Shown here piece after piece: positions 23,601 through 35,600 of a stretch of 64,000 nucleotides of DNA (the stretch's first letter is position 1; every line of letters starts with the position of its first letter). The stretch is from Callorhinus ursinus. Lineage: Eukaryota; Chordata; Mammalia; Carnivora; Otariidae. Location of the stretch: assembly GCF_003265705.1 (NCBI RefSeq), contig NW_020313168.1, positions 3,577,214-3,641,213 of the forward strand, read 5' to 3'. The position numbers and the translations under genes are program-made. The notes under the pieces are model-generated. The model ran no database searches and was not told the DNA's origin. It saw only the letters and a program-made list of their open reading frames with translations.

Positions 23601-26600
23601 GGACGGCTGTCATTTAGGTCCCACGTGGATAATCCAGGATGATCTCAAGATCCTTAACATCGGCCAACACCCTATTTCCAAATAAGGTCATATTCTGAGG
23701 TCTGGGTGGGCAGGAACTTGGGAGAAACAGTTCAAAGCACTATGGGCTTTGCTTTTACACAGTGTTACTGGGAGGAAAGTCAAGTCTCGGAGAAGTGGCT
23801 CACCCAAGTCATGGAGCCAGGAAATGGCGACACAGAGCTTCTTCTACCGCTGGCTCTCTACAAAGGACAAAGATGTCCATCCACTACAAATGACCTCAGC
23901 TGGAACATCCCTATTTCTCCCCCAGGTGAAATTTGAAATGTCAGATGAGACCACCCTGGCAGATTTACTGAAGCTGAACCTCCACAAATACGAGGACGAG
24001 GTCCGAAATATCGTTGACAAGGCTGTGAAAGAGTCTGGGATGGAAAAGGTATTTTTTTTTTTTTTTGTCGACAGCAAAATATGTTCTGTATGGGATGATG
24101 CTGAAGCAGGCCCACCAGCCCAGAGCCTATGAGCATCTCGTTTCATGTGGGGTCCGGCAGTTGCTTAACACAAAAACAAGGTTTGGTGGGCTTTCCCTTA
24201 ACCAACCCACGAAGGAAATCTTGTAAAAAATTTCCAGACTATATTACTGGAGAAAGGATCCTCCTGGCTCCAGCTCTGTCTCCTGCATGTGATAGTATGC
24301 ACATTGAAACACGCCCTGAACTCTCTCCTCTCCTGGAGCGCCCTTGTCTGTGATTTTGGAAAAGAGGCTGAAGGAGTCAAGGTGGGAGGACTGGCCATCA
24401 GGGTGGATGATGAGCCACTGTTTGGGACAGTCCCAGGACACAGGGAAACTCGAGAGGGTTCCTTCTGCAATTCAGATCTCTCTCCTCACCTGTTCGGTGA
24501 GTGTGAGTCTTCACATTTTGGCTTTCTTCCCTTTTTTTATTTTTTATTTTTTAAAGATTTTATTTATTTATTTGAGAGACAGAGAATGAGAGAGAGAGCA
24601 CATGAGAGGGGGGAGGGTCAGAGGGAGAAGCAGACTCCCCGCTGAGCAGGGAGCCCGATGCGGGACTCGATCCTGGGACTCCAGGATCGTGACCTGAGCC
24701 GAAGGCAGTCGCTTAACCAACTGAGCCACCCAGGTGCCCCNNNNNNNNNNNNNNNNNNNNNNNNNNNNNNNNNNNNNNNNNNNNNNNNNNNNNNNNNNNN
24801 NNNNNNNNNNNNNNNNNNNNNNNNNNNNNNNNNNNNNNNNTTTAAAAAAAAAAAAAAGATTTTATTTATTTATTTGTCAGAGAGAGAGATAGTGAGAAAG
24901 AGCAGGAGCAGGAGGAAGGGGCAGAGGCAGAGGGAGAAGCAGACTCCCCGCTGAGCAGGGAGCCCGATGCGGGACTCGATCCCAGGACTCTGGGATCACG
25001 ACCCGAGCTAAAGGCAGACGCCTCTCCGACTGAGCCACCCAGGCGCCCCATCTTCCCTTTTTTTTTTTTTGAACAGCTTTATTGAGCTATAATTCATATA
25101 CCATACCATTCACCCATTTAAGGTGTACAATTCAGTGGCTTTTAGTGTATTCACCAATGTGTGCAACCATCACGTGGGAGAATTACTCAATGTTAGAATG
25201 TTTTCACCAACTCAAAAAGAAAGCCATTCCCTCTAGAAACCCCCCATCTTCCCGTACATCCCCGTCCCACCTCGAAGCAACCACTAACCCACCTCTGTCC
25301 CTATGGATTTGCCTGTTCTGGACAGTTCATGTAAATGGAATCACACAAGATGTGGCCTTGTCTGTCCAGCCTCTTTGACTTCGCCTGATGTCGTCAAGGT
25401 CCATCCATGTGGGAGCCTGAGTCAGAACTTCATTCCTCTTTACGGCTGAACAGCATTCTGATGACCTGTCCATTGTACCTGTTCATCTGCTGACGGACAT
25501 TTGAGTCCTTTTTACCTTTTGGCAACTGTCAATGATGTTGTTCTGGATTTTTCGAAGCAGGGCTTTGTTCCGGGTCCTCCTCGGCCCCTCGCGCCAGCCA
25601 CTGAGTGACGTGGTTTCCGTGTCCCCCCAAAGGTGCTGAAATCCCTGGACGCCACGTGGTCCACCATGGAGTTTGAGCATGAGCCACACCCACGCACGGG
25701 CACCATGATGCTCAAGTCAGACGAGGTGCTGGTGGAGACCCTGGAAGACAACCAGGTGCAGCTGCAGAACCTGATGATGTCCAAGTACCTGTCCCACTTC
25801 CTGAAGGAGGTGACGAGCTGGCAGCAGAAGCTGTCCACGGCGGACTCCATCATCTCAATCTGGTTTGAGGTCCAGAGGACCTGGAGCCACCTGGAGAGCA
25901 TCTTCATTGGCTCCGAGGACATCCGCGCCCAGCTGCCGGAGGACTCCAAGCGCTTTGACGACATTGACATGGAGTTCAAGGTGAGCACAGCCCTCCGCCT
26001 CCCCCTGGGCACTTTTAGAAATGGCGACGCTGGAGAGTGCGTGGCCACTCACGCCCCAGGGGCCCATCTCCTCCCAGGCCCTGATGGAAGAGGCGGTGAA
26101 AACCCCCAACGTGATAGAAGCCACCAACAAGCCTGGTCTCTACGACAAACTGGAAAATCTGAAGAAGAGGTGGGTCCCCGCGCCTGGCCAGGTGGGAGGC
26201 GTCCTGGCGGCAGGGACCCGAGCCAGCAGCCCCCACGCCGCCCCCCAACCACCCAGGACAGGGCAAACTCTCCTCCCTGGTCGCTGGTGCCCAGGGCCGC
26301 GCGGTGCCACGCCGGCCACACAGCATGTCCTCAGCCTCAGAGGGACGCCCACACGGCAGGTCAGGTTCCAAGGTCCGAATCTAACTGGGGCTGCAAACAG
26401 CAGACCAGGTGTCTCCGGGGCTGTCGTCCGTCTGACGAGGACAGGATGGGCTGCAGAAGGCCTCGACCTCCCTGTTTCCTCTCTCCTCCTAGCTTGGCTG
26501 TGTGCGAGAAGGCCTTGGCGGAATATTTAGAGACGAAAAGACTGGCTTTCCCGAGGTTCTACTTTGTCTCCTCGGCTGACCTCCTGGACATCCTCTCTAA

Positions 26601-29600
26601 CGGAAATGACCCCGTGGAGGTAGGCAGGCCCTTGGCATTCCGAAGGTGGCCCCGTGCTCGCCCCCATGTCTGGGTGGCCCTGGCCGGTTGGAGCCCTGCG
26701 CATGGAGGTCCCCGGACCGCCTCCACAAGGTCGTCGGCCCCAGAAACCGCCAGGGGGCCCGGCCATGACAGAGAGCCCCTTGCTTCATTTTCCTCATCTG
26801 GAAAATGGGTTAGATGCCAGGAGCTTGGTGAGACACTGTGTCTGGGAGACACGCCCGCTCGCTAGGTGGCTGCGGGGTCATCCTGACGGATCCGGGACCC
26901 CAAGAGCCAGGGGGAGGTGTTTCCTCGAGGCTCTTCTGAAAAGAGAGAGGGCTTAACTCACTAGGTGAAGGGAAAACACTATATTCTATTTGAATCCTAA
27001 AATTGCAGGACACACCAGAAGGGAGGCGTGGGGTGGCCCAGGGAAACAGGCCTAGGGCCTGGGACCAGGGCTTGTCAAGGAAAAGTGTCCTGTCACCTTC
27101 AGGAACAGACCTGGGATCCCCAGGCTGGTCTCTGAGATGCCCCTTGGTTGGTTAAGCGCGTTAGTTAACGCCAATCGGACGGGGGGGTGGGTGGGGGCGG
27201 GGTAATTCCAAAAATCAGAAAGACGCTTAAAACCGCCCAAGGAAAACCTGGCTGCGCCGCACCCCCTCCAAGGCCCTGGGTTCTGCGACCCCGTGTCTGC
27301 CCCCACTCCTGCCCCAGGTGAGCCGCCACCTGGCCAAGCTCTTCGACAGCCTGTGTAGACTCAAGTTTCGCCTTGACGCCGACGAGAAGCCTCTCAAATT
27401 CGGCCTGGGCATGTTCAGCAAGGAGGACGAGTACGTGGACTTCGACCAGGAGTGTGACCTCTCAGGGCAGGTGAGTGCCGGGGGCACATCCAGGGCGGAG
27501 GGACCGCCCCCCGGCCACCCCGCCCCAGACTGTCCCTCGATCCAGCAAGGGCTCCAACAGCTTCCACAGAGAATTTCCAGCACAGCCTGACCCCGCGTAC
27601 TCCGGGGTGCATCTTGAGAAAAAACGGAGAGAAGAAGGGGAGGAGAGAGGGTTATGGCTGCCGGTGGGCTGTCTTGGGCTTGCCAGGGGACTGCCTCGAG
27701 GGGCCCCCACACTCCTGAACCGCCGCAGTCTAACCCCTGTTCAGAACAATCGGCTCCTCACCTCGGGTGGCCCCGTTCCCATCCCCAGCCACCCACGAGG
27801 CGGCCTCCTCCAGCCGACACCGAGCGGCCCCACAGCCCCGCTCCCCCATCTCACCGCGCAACTCAGCAACCAAATCGACTTTGACATTTTCCAAAGTGAA
27901 ATGTAATTTGGAGAGAAATCAGCTGGGGACAAAAGGAAAATCTCACGCAAGAAAACTGGAGCTTCGGAAACGTGGGCCCGGAGCTCCTGGCGGGTTTGCT
28001 CTGCGCAGCCAGGGTTGGTGGGGGCCCCGGCGAAACCCAGTCATCATGGTGTGTTCACAACCGCGGGCACTGTGTTTATAGTTTAAAAGAAAAACCAAGC
28101 CGATTGTCCTGTTTGGGTCCTCCCCCCGCAACCAGTAGTGGCTAGTGGAGGGTTTGTATTTCAAAATACAAAGAAGGCTTGTCTGCAAATAAAATAAATA
28201 CAAAGAAGGTTTGTCCTGCGTGACTGTCTGGGACCCTGAGACCAGGCACCCGAGGAGCAGCCAGAACCTGCCAGGAACTCGAAAGGATGGCGCCTCAGGG
28301 GCTCAGAGGTAGCCTGTCTTCTCTTCTAGAATTTTCTCTGGATCCCCTCCCTTGTCCCCCGAGAAATAGCGTGAGCACGTGAACGCCCAATGCGACAAGT
28401 CTTGCAGGGACACCCCCTGGCTTCCCAACCACATTTGTTAAGTGGGTCATTCTTACTGATCTACAAAAACCTTGACTTTTCCACCCCTGGGATGACAATG
28501 ATGGCAAATGGTCCATTTATTTTTTTAATGACAAAGCAAGTCTTTGGAACTCGCTGCACTCAGGGCCTGTCCGGTCAATGTGGCTCCCGTCCCCAGGTGG
28601 AAGTGTGGCTGAACCGAGTGCTGGACCGCATGTGTGCCACTCTGCGGCACGAAATCCCAGAGGCCGTGGTGACGTACGAGGAAAAGCCGAGGGAGCAGTG
28701 GATCTTCGATTACCCAGCCCAGGTCCGGGGGCGGCGGGGGGGGGGGGCTTGGGGTCTGCCCCGAGGTTGGTCCCGCAGAGACCAGCCTCCGCGCCGGCAG
28801 GGACCGCTGTATCGGGGGGTGACGCTCACGGTGCGGGGGGGCCCCGGTGGGCGCCCATCTGCTTGCAGATTGCGCTCACGTGCACGCAGATCTGGTGGAC
28901 CACCGAGGTGGGCCTGGCCTTCTCGCGGCTGGAGGAAGGCTATGAAAACTCCATCAAGGATTACAACAAAAAGCAGGTGCGTGTCCGTTAGAAACCCTGC
29001 CCTTTCTGTCGGTCGGTCAAAAGTGGCCAAATCTCGGCAACCCCCCGTGGTTCCGCCCAAAGATAACCGCTTTGGAAATATACAACTTTCACTTTTTTGT
29101 CTGGAAATCAGCAAATCATCAATTTGTGTGCATAGCATGGACTTATATGCCAATACTGTAGAAACTATCTGCATGGCTTTAAAAATCCCCTGTTTGTACT
29201 TAATATCCACCATCTTCCCGGGGCGTTAGACTTTCTCACACGATGTCATTTTCAGAGGCTCCATGGTATCCCATCAGGGGCTGCTCTGCAGCTCACCCCA
29301 CCCCCAGTTGGGGGATATTGAGAATTTCTCTGTGCTCCGTTTTTGTACATAAGAGCATGGTGGTCTTCCCTCCGCTACTGTGGGCTCCCAGGGGACCCAC
29401 GCAGCCAGGGGAGGGCGGGGCACCCGGGGTGTCCCAGCCAAGGTGCCTCTGCTCCTGCAGATCAGCCAGCTGAACGCGCTCATCACCCTGCTCATTGGAA
29501 ACCTCAATGCGGGTGACAGGATGAAGATCATGACCATCTGCACCATCGACGTGCATGCCCGGGACGTGGTCGCCAAAATGATCACAGCCAAGGCATGGGG

Positions 29601-32600
29601 GCCGGGGAAGGGCCGGGAACCAGGTGGGCCCCCGTTAGTGCCTCTTCCCCGGGGCGGGGGGGTGACTCTGTTCCTGGCAGCAGCCTCCACCCCTCACCAA
29701 GACTCGGCCCTGGGGAACTGTCAGAGGAGGGCCCGCTCCTCCGCGGGATTTGGCTGGGGGCAGCGTTGGGGTGGACGTGGGTCCTGGCGGAGGAGCAGAG
29801 GGTCTGGCTCCTATGCTCCGGCACCTCCTGCAGGTGGAGAGCTCCCAGGCCTTCACCTGGCAGTCTCAGCTCCGGCATCGCTGGGATGAAGAGAAGAAGC
29901 ATTGCTTCGCCAACATCTGTGACGCCCAAATCCAGTACTCCTACGAATACCTGGGCAACACGCCGCGGCTGGTCATCACCCCACTCACGGACAGGTGAGG
30001 GCACGCACCAGCTGCCTTGGGCAGGCGGTTGGGGAGGCCTGTGTCCAGACTCACCCCTACCGCCTACTGGGCACCCAGCCTCGGATCACTCCGACGCTAG
30101 CTGTGTGGTCTTGGAGGAGTTGCTCAACCTCTCTGAGGGCCTGCAAAGTGGGGATGCCATTTCTGGCTCCATCCCACGGACTTCCCTGGCCCGTCCCTCT
30201 TGTGTCTCCCTGGCGCCAAGCGCCAAGTGCGTGTCATCTGGACACGGTGAGCTGACACTACCGTGAAAGGGAAGGGGGTGGCCATGGGGTCACCACACGC
30301 AGGATAATCAGAGGTCCCTTGCAGATGCTACATAACCTTGACCCAGTCCCTGCACCTGATCATGGGCGGGGCCCCCGCTGGCCCTGCTGGGACCGGCAAG
30401 ACAGAGACGACCAAGGATCTGGGCAGGGCCCTGGGCACCATGGTGTATGTCTTCAACTGCTCGGAGCAAATGGACTACAAGGTGCGCTCCAGGCCTGGAG
30501 GGGGCCAGAGGCCCCTGTGGGGACCACACACCGCATCCCTGGGCCCCATGCATGTTCTAGATGTCTGGACACTGCGGTTCGAACCAGGGGAGGAGGCACA
30601 GGGTTCCCAGTCTGCTGACGGTCTCTGCCCCACATCCCTGCTAGTGGTCTTGGCCCTCCCAGGAAGCTGGGGCCCCGGGGAGGTGACAAACATGTCCAGA
30701 AGAGGCTCCCAGGGTCAACAAACCCAGGCCCAAACGTCCTGTCCTGCCCTGGGAGGTCACCCCCTTCCGGCCTCTGTTCCAAGTTCTGTCCAGGTGGCTG
30801 GGGGCTCCCGATAGAGTGAGTGCCTCTGTCGTGGTTCAGCGTGGGGCTTTGGGGTCAAAGCGAGTCCAGACAGGCTGGGGGGTAGCCAGGGGATAGGCCA
30901 GGCCCCAGTGATCCCTGGAGACTGTGCAGCACGTTGTGGGTTCTCCGCGGGCCCCATGGGAGAGCAGAGCCTCCTGGAGGCCCAGCAGGACAGCCTCGGG
31001 GCGGGCGGGGGAGGGGGCGCCTAGCGTCAGAGCCTGGGCCTGCAGGAGGCCTCTGGTCCCCTCCCTACCCGTATTTGAGCCCCAAAGCCCAACCGGGGCT
31101 CCCCGGGGCTCCCCGGCCTGACCCTCGGTCAGCAGGCTGTGAACAGGACTGTGACCCAGCAGAAGGGGCAGGTGGGGGGCTCCTGGCAGGACCCGGGTCG
31201 GCCCTCTGAGTCTCCTCCCCTCCCCCATCTCACCCTTTTCCTAGTCCTGTGGGAACATCTACAAGGGCCTGGCTCAGACTGGAGCGTGGGGCTGCTTCGA
31301 TGAATTCAACCGAATCTCGGTGGAGGTCTTGTCCGTGATCGCTGTGCAGGTAGGGGCCTGTCTGTGGTCTGTGGGTCACGTAGGGGCTGGGGCTTGTCAG
31401 CTCTCCTGTCAGCCCTTACACCAGGCAGTCCGTTCAGCCCTGCGGCCCGTCCCCAGTGCGCCGTGCAATGCAGGGTGGTGTGGCACGGAGGTGAGAGACC
31501 CCAGCCCTGTCCTTCAGGGGCCCGGAGTCCAGGTGGGCACACAGAAGAATCGGATACAGCAGCCTAGGTGTAACCAGCTACACATGCAGGGATAATGACT
31601 TCTGCCTAGAGGACAAGGACAGAGGTTACGGGGTGTCAGCGAAGGATGCATTAGACAGCTGTGCTGGGAGAAGCACGGGGGGCAGGCGGGGAGAGGAGAT
31701 GGGAGGGAGGAAATAGGCCCGTGTGCTTCGGGCATGAACGATGGGGAGGCCGGGACGCGGTGGGAGTAAGATCCTCAGATGGGGGACAGCCCTGCGCCGG
31801 CACAGCCCCAAGCTGCTTGCAAGATGCCTGTGCACCCGCCCCCCACGTTTGAAGGCGCATTCCTACATTGTACACGAACCCTCCGGATCCGGAGGTGAGA
31901 ACCACGGGGCTCTCTCAGGGGAGCTGAGGCCAAGCTCGAGGTCCAGAATCAACTTGAATATTCCAAAAGGACCCGGAGATCAGGCCAGTGCAGGTGCTGG
32001 GACCCTCCCTCCCACGGGCGCAGTAGATAGATAAGCAGAGACCAGCTCCCTGCAGCCGGAGCTCCCAGCCCACACGGGAGGCTGGGGGGCAAGAGCCAGG
32101 GGAGCCAAGCTGAAACCAGCCCCCGCCACTCACGACCCACAGCCTGGGTGTAGAGCCTGCTCCAAACTTACTCAGTGGACTCCCCAACTCTGTGCTTGGC
32201 CGGGATTTCAACTCTCCCTAATCTGTAAAATGGTTTCGACGACACAGGTTTGCTGACACCATTAGAGGTGAATGCAGGTGGCTGGCCGGTATCCTCCACC
32301 TGTTAGCCTCCCGACACGGAGCTGTCCCTGAGCCCTGGGCTGGAGGCCAGTAAGGCAAAGAGAGAACGAAGGCTGCTGCCTTGGGGTCCCCCGCCCCCAC
32401 CAGGGCAGCAGCAGAGTGACTCCCCACCCCCAAAGTCGGTAAATGGACCCCAACATGGTTTATGACTCGAATGGACCATCAAGAACTGGGCCAGGATGCT
32501 AGGAGAGGCTTCGCATAGAGGGGAGGCAGCGAAGAAATTAAGAAATTAAGGTGCGCCGCCTCAGCTGCCAGCCCTGCCCTGCGGACCAGCCAGGGAGGAA

Positions 32601-35600
32601 AGGCCAGGTCGCAGGGCGGGAGCTTTGCTCAGAAAGGCCGAGAGACCTTGAATTCAAGGCAGGCGGTTGGGAGGCTTAACCATGATCGTGGGGCGCCCTC
32701 CCGTGGTCAGCAGGAGCGGAAGATCCCACGGGCTCCTGAGCCCCGAGGTTTAGAATTCACCCAGTGCCGTTCTCAAAGACCGACAGAGAGCTGGCTGCTG
32801 CGGCGTGCCCCCACGCGGCGCCCAGAGCGGGAGCGGGACCCACAGAGCGGCCAGGAGGCAGAGCGCCGCTCAGCAATAGTGCGGAACAAGCAGGGGTGTC
32901 CCGGCGCCGCAGGGTGGGGGGGCAGGGGACCCTCATCCCGGGCATTCTACTGGGTGACGCTCCCAGGACATGCTGCACCATCCCACACAGCAGCGCTCGC
33001 GAAGGGGCAGAGGTACGGGAATCTGGAGCAGACCGCTGGTCGCCGGGGTCACGGTGGGGGCAGGGGGAGGTGGGTATGACTATGGCAGGGGACGTGAGGG
33101 GTCCTCGTGTCGTGCAAGATGCTCCTGCTAGGGGACGCTGGGGAGGGGCGCGTGGGAGGCCCAGGGGCATGTCTGCTGCCTTATTTCTTTAAAACTGCGT
33201 GTGAGTCTATGTTGTCTCAAAATTAAGTTTAATTAAAAAGAAAGCAAGACCGGGAGCGTCCTCTGCAAATGCGTAGCCACAGGCTTCGACACCAGTGAAG
33301 ATCCAGCCCGTGGAAGCTGGTCATTCCCACACTGACACGTCTGTGTGCCAACTGTTTAGGTTAAATGTGTCCAAGATGCAATTCGGGCCAAGAAAAAAAC
33401 ATTCAGTTTCCTGGGAGAGATGATAAGTCTCATCCCCACCGTGGGCATTTTCATCACCATGAACCCTGGGTATGCAGGACGCGCCGAGCTGCCCGAGAAT
33501 TTAAAGGCCTTATTCAGGTGCGTGGGCAGAGGAGGGCAGAGGGGACCCTAAGCCAGGGCGAGCTGGGAGCAAGGGAGGGAGGCTGGGGAGACGAGGCTCC
33601 TGAGTTAGGGGGTCTAGCAGGCAGGGCCTCCTTAAAAAGTAAACAGTGATCTTCCCGCTCTGCCTTCCTGGGGGAGGAGGCCCCTGACCATGGAAGGCCG
33701 GGTTCAGAGAAGAGTCAGTAGAGCAGGTGTGGGGCCTGGGGCCAGCCCATGCAGAGGGCAGAGGGCACAGGGCACAGGGGGATGCTGGGAACCCGCCCTC
33801 ATGCCCCTGCAATCCTGACGCTGTGGGCTACCTGGCACGGGAAGTGTGCACCTAGCTGATGAGAGGTGGGAACGTGGGAGGAAGAGGGAAGAAGCCTGAG
33901 CAGACCCCGCTGACCTCCTCCAGGCCCTGCGCCATGGTGGTTCCCGACTTTGAACTGATATGTGAGATCATGCTGGTGGCCGAGGGCTTTCTGGAAGCCC
34001 GCCTGCTGGCCAGGAAGTTCATCACACTCTATACCTTGTGCAAAGAGCTCCTGTCGAAGCAGGTGCATGCCAACGGTGTCTGGGGCTGCAGGGCGGCGCG
34101 GGAGGGGGCCGTCCACGTGCCCGCGGTGGCATGCCGGCTTTGGCCCCAACCCTCCCTAACCCCAGCCCGGGTGGGAAGGCGTGCTCACACCCGCTCGCCC
34201 ATGCCCCCCCTCCCCAGGATCATTACGACTGGGGCTTGCGAGCCATCAAGTCTGTGCTGGTGGTGGCCGGCTCCCTGAAGAGGGGTGACCCCAGCCGGGC
34301 AGAGGACCAGGTGCTCATGAGGGCGCTAAGAGACTTCAACATCCCCAAGATCGTGACTGACGACCTGCCCGTGTTCATGGGGCTGATCGGGGACCTTTTC
34401 CCTGCCCTGGACGTGCCTCGGAAGCGGGACCTGAATTTTGAAAAGGTAGGAACTACTGGGCCCTCGGGTCAGATCCACGCCTCGACGGCAGGTGCAGCAC
34501 TGGGCAGGCGGCCGCATCGGGCAGGTGGTAGCCACACGTTTCTCCCTCCGCTGCTGGGAGAAACACCCGGAAGCCACAAACACCTTCCAGCCCCAGCCAG
34601 CACCTCTTTCAATGCTGGGGGGTGGGCCGAGGGGGGCGGCAGAGGGGCTTCGGGCAAACCTGTCCCCTGCACAGATGCTCAGCAGCATCACCGGCAGAAC
34701 GTGGGGGCACATCCACGCCAGAAGCCACTGTTCCCTTACAACACCTCCCACGAAGCCCCCCTCCTGGAAAGACTGCCTGGTCCTGGCGCTCTGTGCCCAG
34801 CACCCCCTCCTGTGTGCACCTCCCCAGATCATCAAGCAGAGCATCGTGGAGCTCAAGCTGCAGGCAGAAGACAACTTCGTGCTGAAGGTCGTGCAGCTCG
34901 AGGAGCTGCTCCAAGTGCGCCACTCGGTGTTTGTCATCGGGAACGCGGGCAGTGGCAAATCTCAGGCATGCCCCACTCTTGTCTACACCTCGGTCCTCCC
35001 TGAAGGCCTGTAGGCTGCTAGAGGCTCAGCCTCTGTCACGTCCCCACACCTGCGGGGGCAGGGGGCAGCGAGGAGCAGGCCCTGGTCCCACTGCTGAGGC
35101 CCTTCTCCTAGGTTCTCCTTTCTTCTTGCTCCTTCCCCCTGGACACCAGCCACCTGCCCCCTCCGCACCAGCTCCTCACCCCCCTCCACCCTCCTGTCCC
35201 CACCTGCCTCCTGCCATTACCTGGGCATGAGGGTGGGGGCCAATACTACTGAGAACTATAACAACCTGGGCATGCTGAGAAGCAGAGGGTGGGGGCCAAT
35301 ACTACTGAGAACTATAACATCGTAAGAGTCTAAGCCAGCCAGCGTTGAGCTGGAAGCCCGCATGATGGCCCACCGTGTTACTCAAGATCATTTCCGAAGA
35401 CTAATAACACGGGGGCGCTCGCAGCAAGTAATTTTTAAAAAGTCAGAAACTTGGCAACAGCTCTCTGCCCACGGGTCCTGCCCCCGGGCTTTAATAAAAC
35501 CACCTTTTTGCACCCCCCCAAAAAAAGGCAGAAACTGTATGAACCCGATCTTCTAAAAAGAATATGTACATATATATGTATTTTTATGCCTGTACACACA

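Noticed and set aside
25981..26865. Frame of 410 codons extending past exon w14
   Set aside because: Homology ends exactly at the gtgagc donor at 25981. The extension skips through two introns and reads exons w15 and w16 in the wrong frame.
29593..29623. Extending exon w20 to the GT donor at 29624
   Set aside because: It adds 31 bases, shifts the frame and gives a stop at 29887-29889, while the GC donor keeps full homology.
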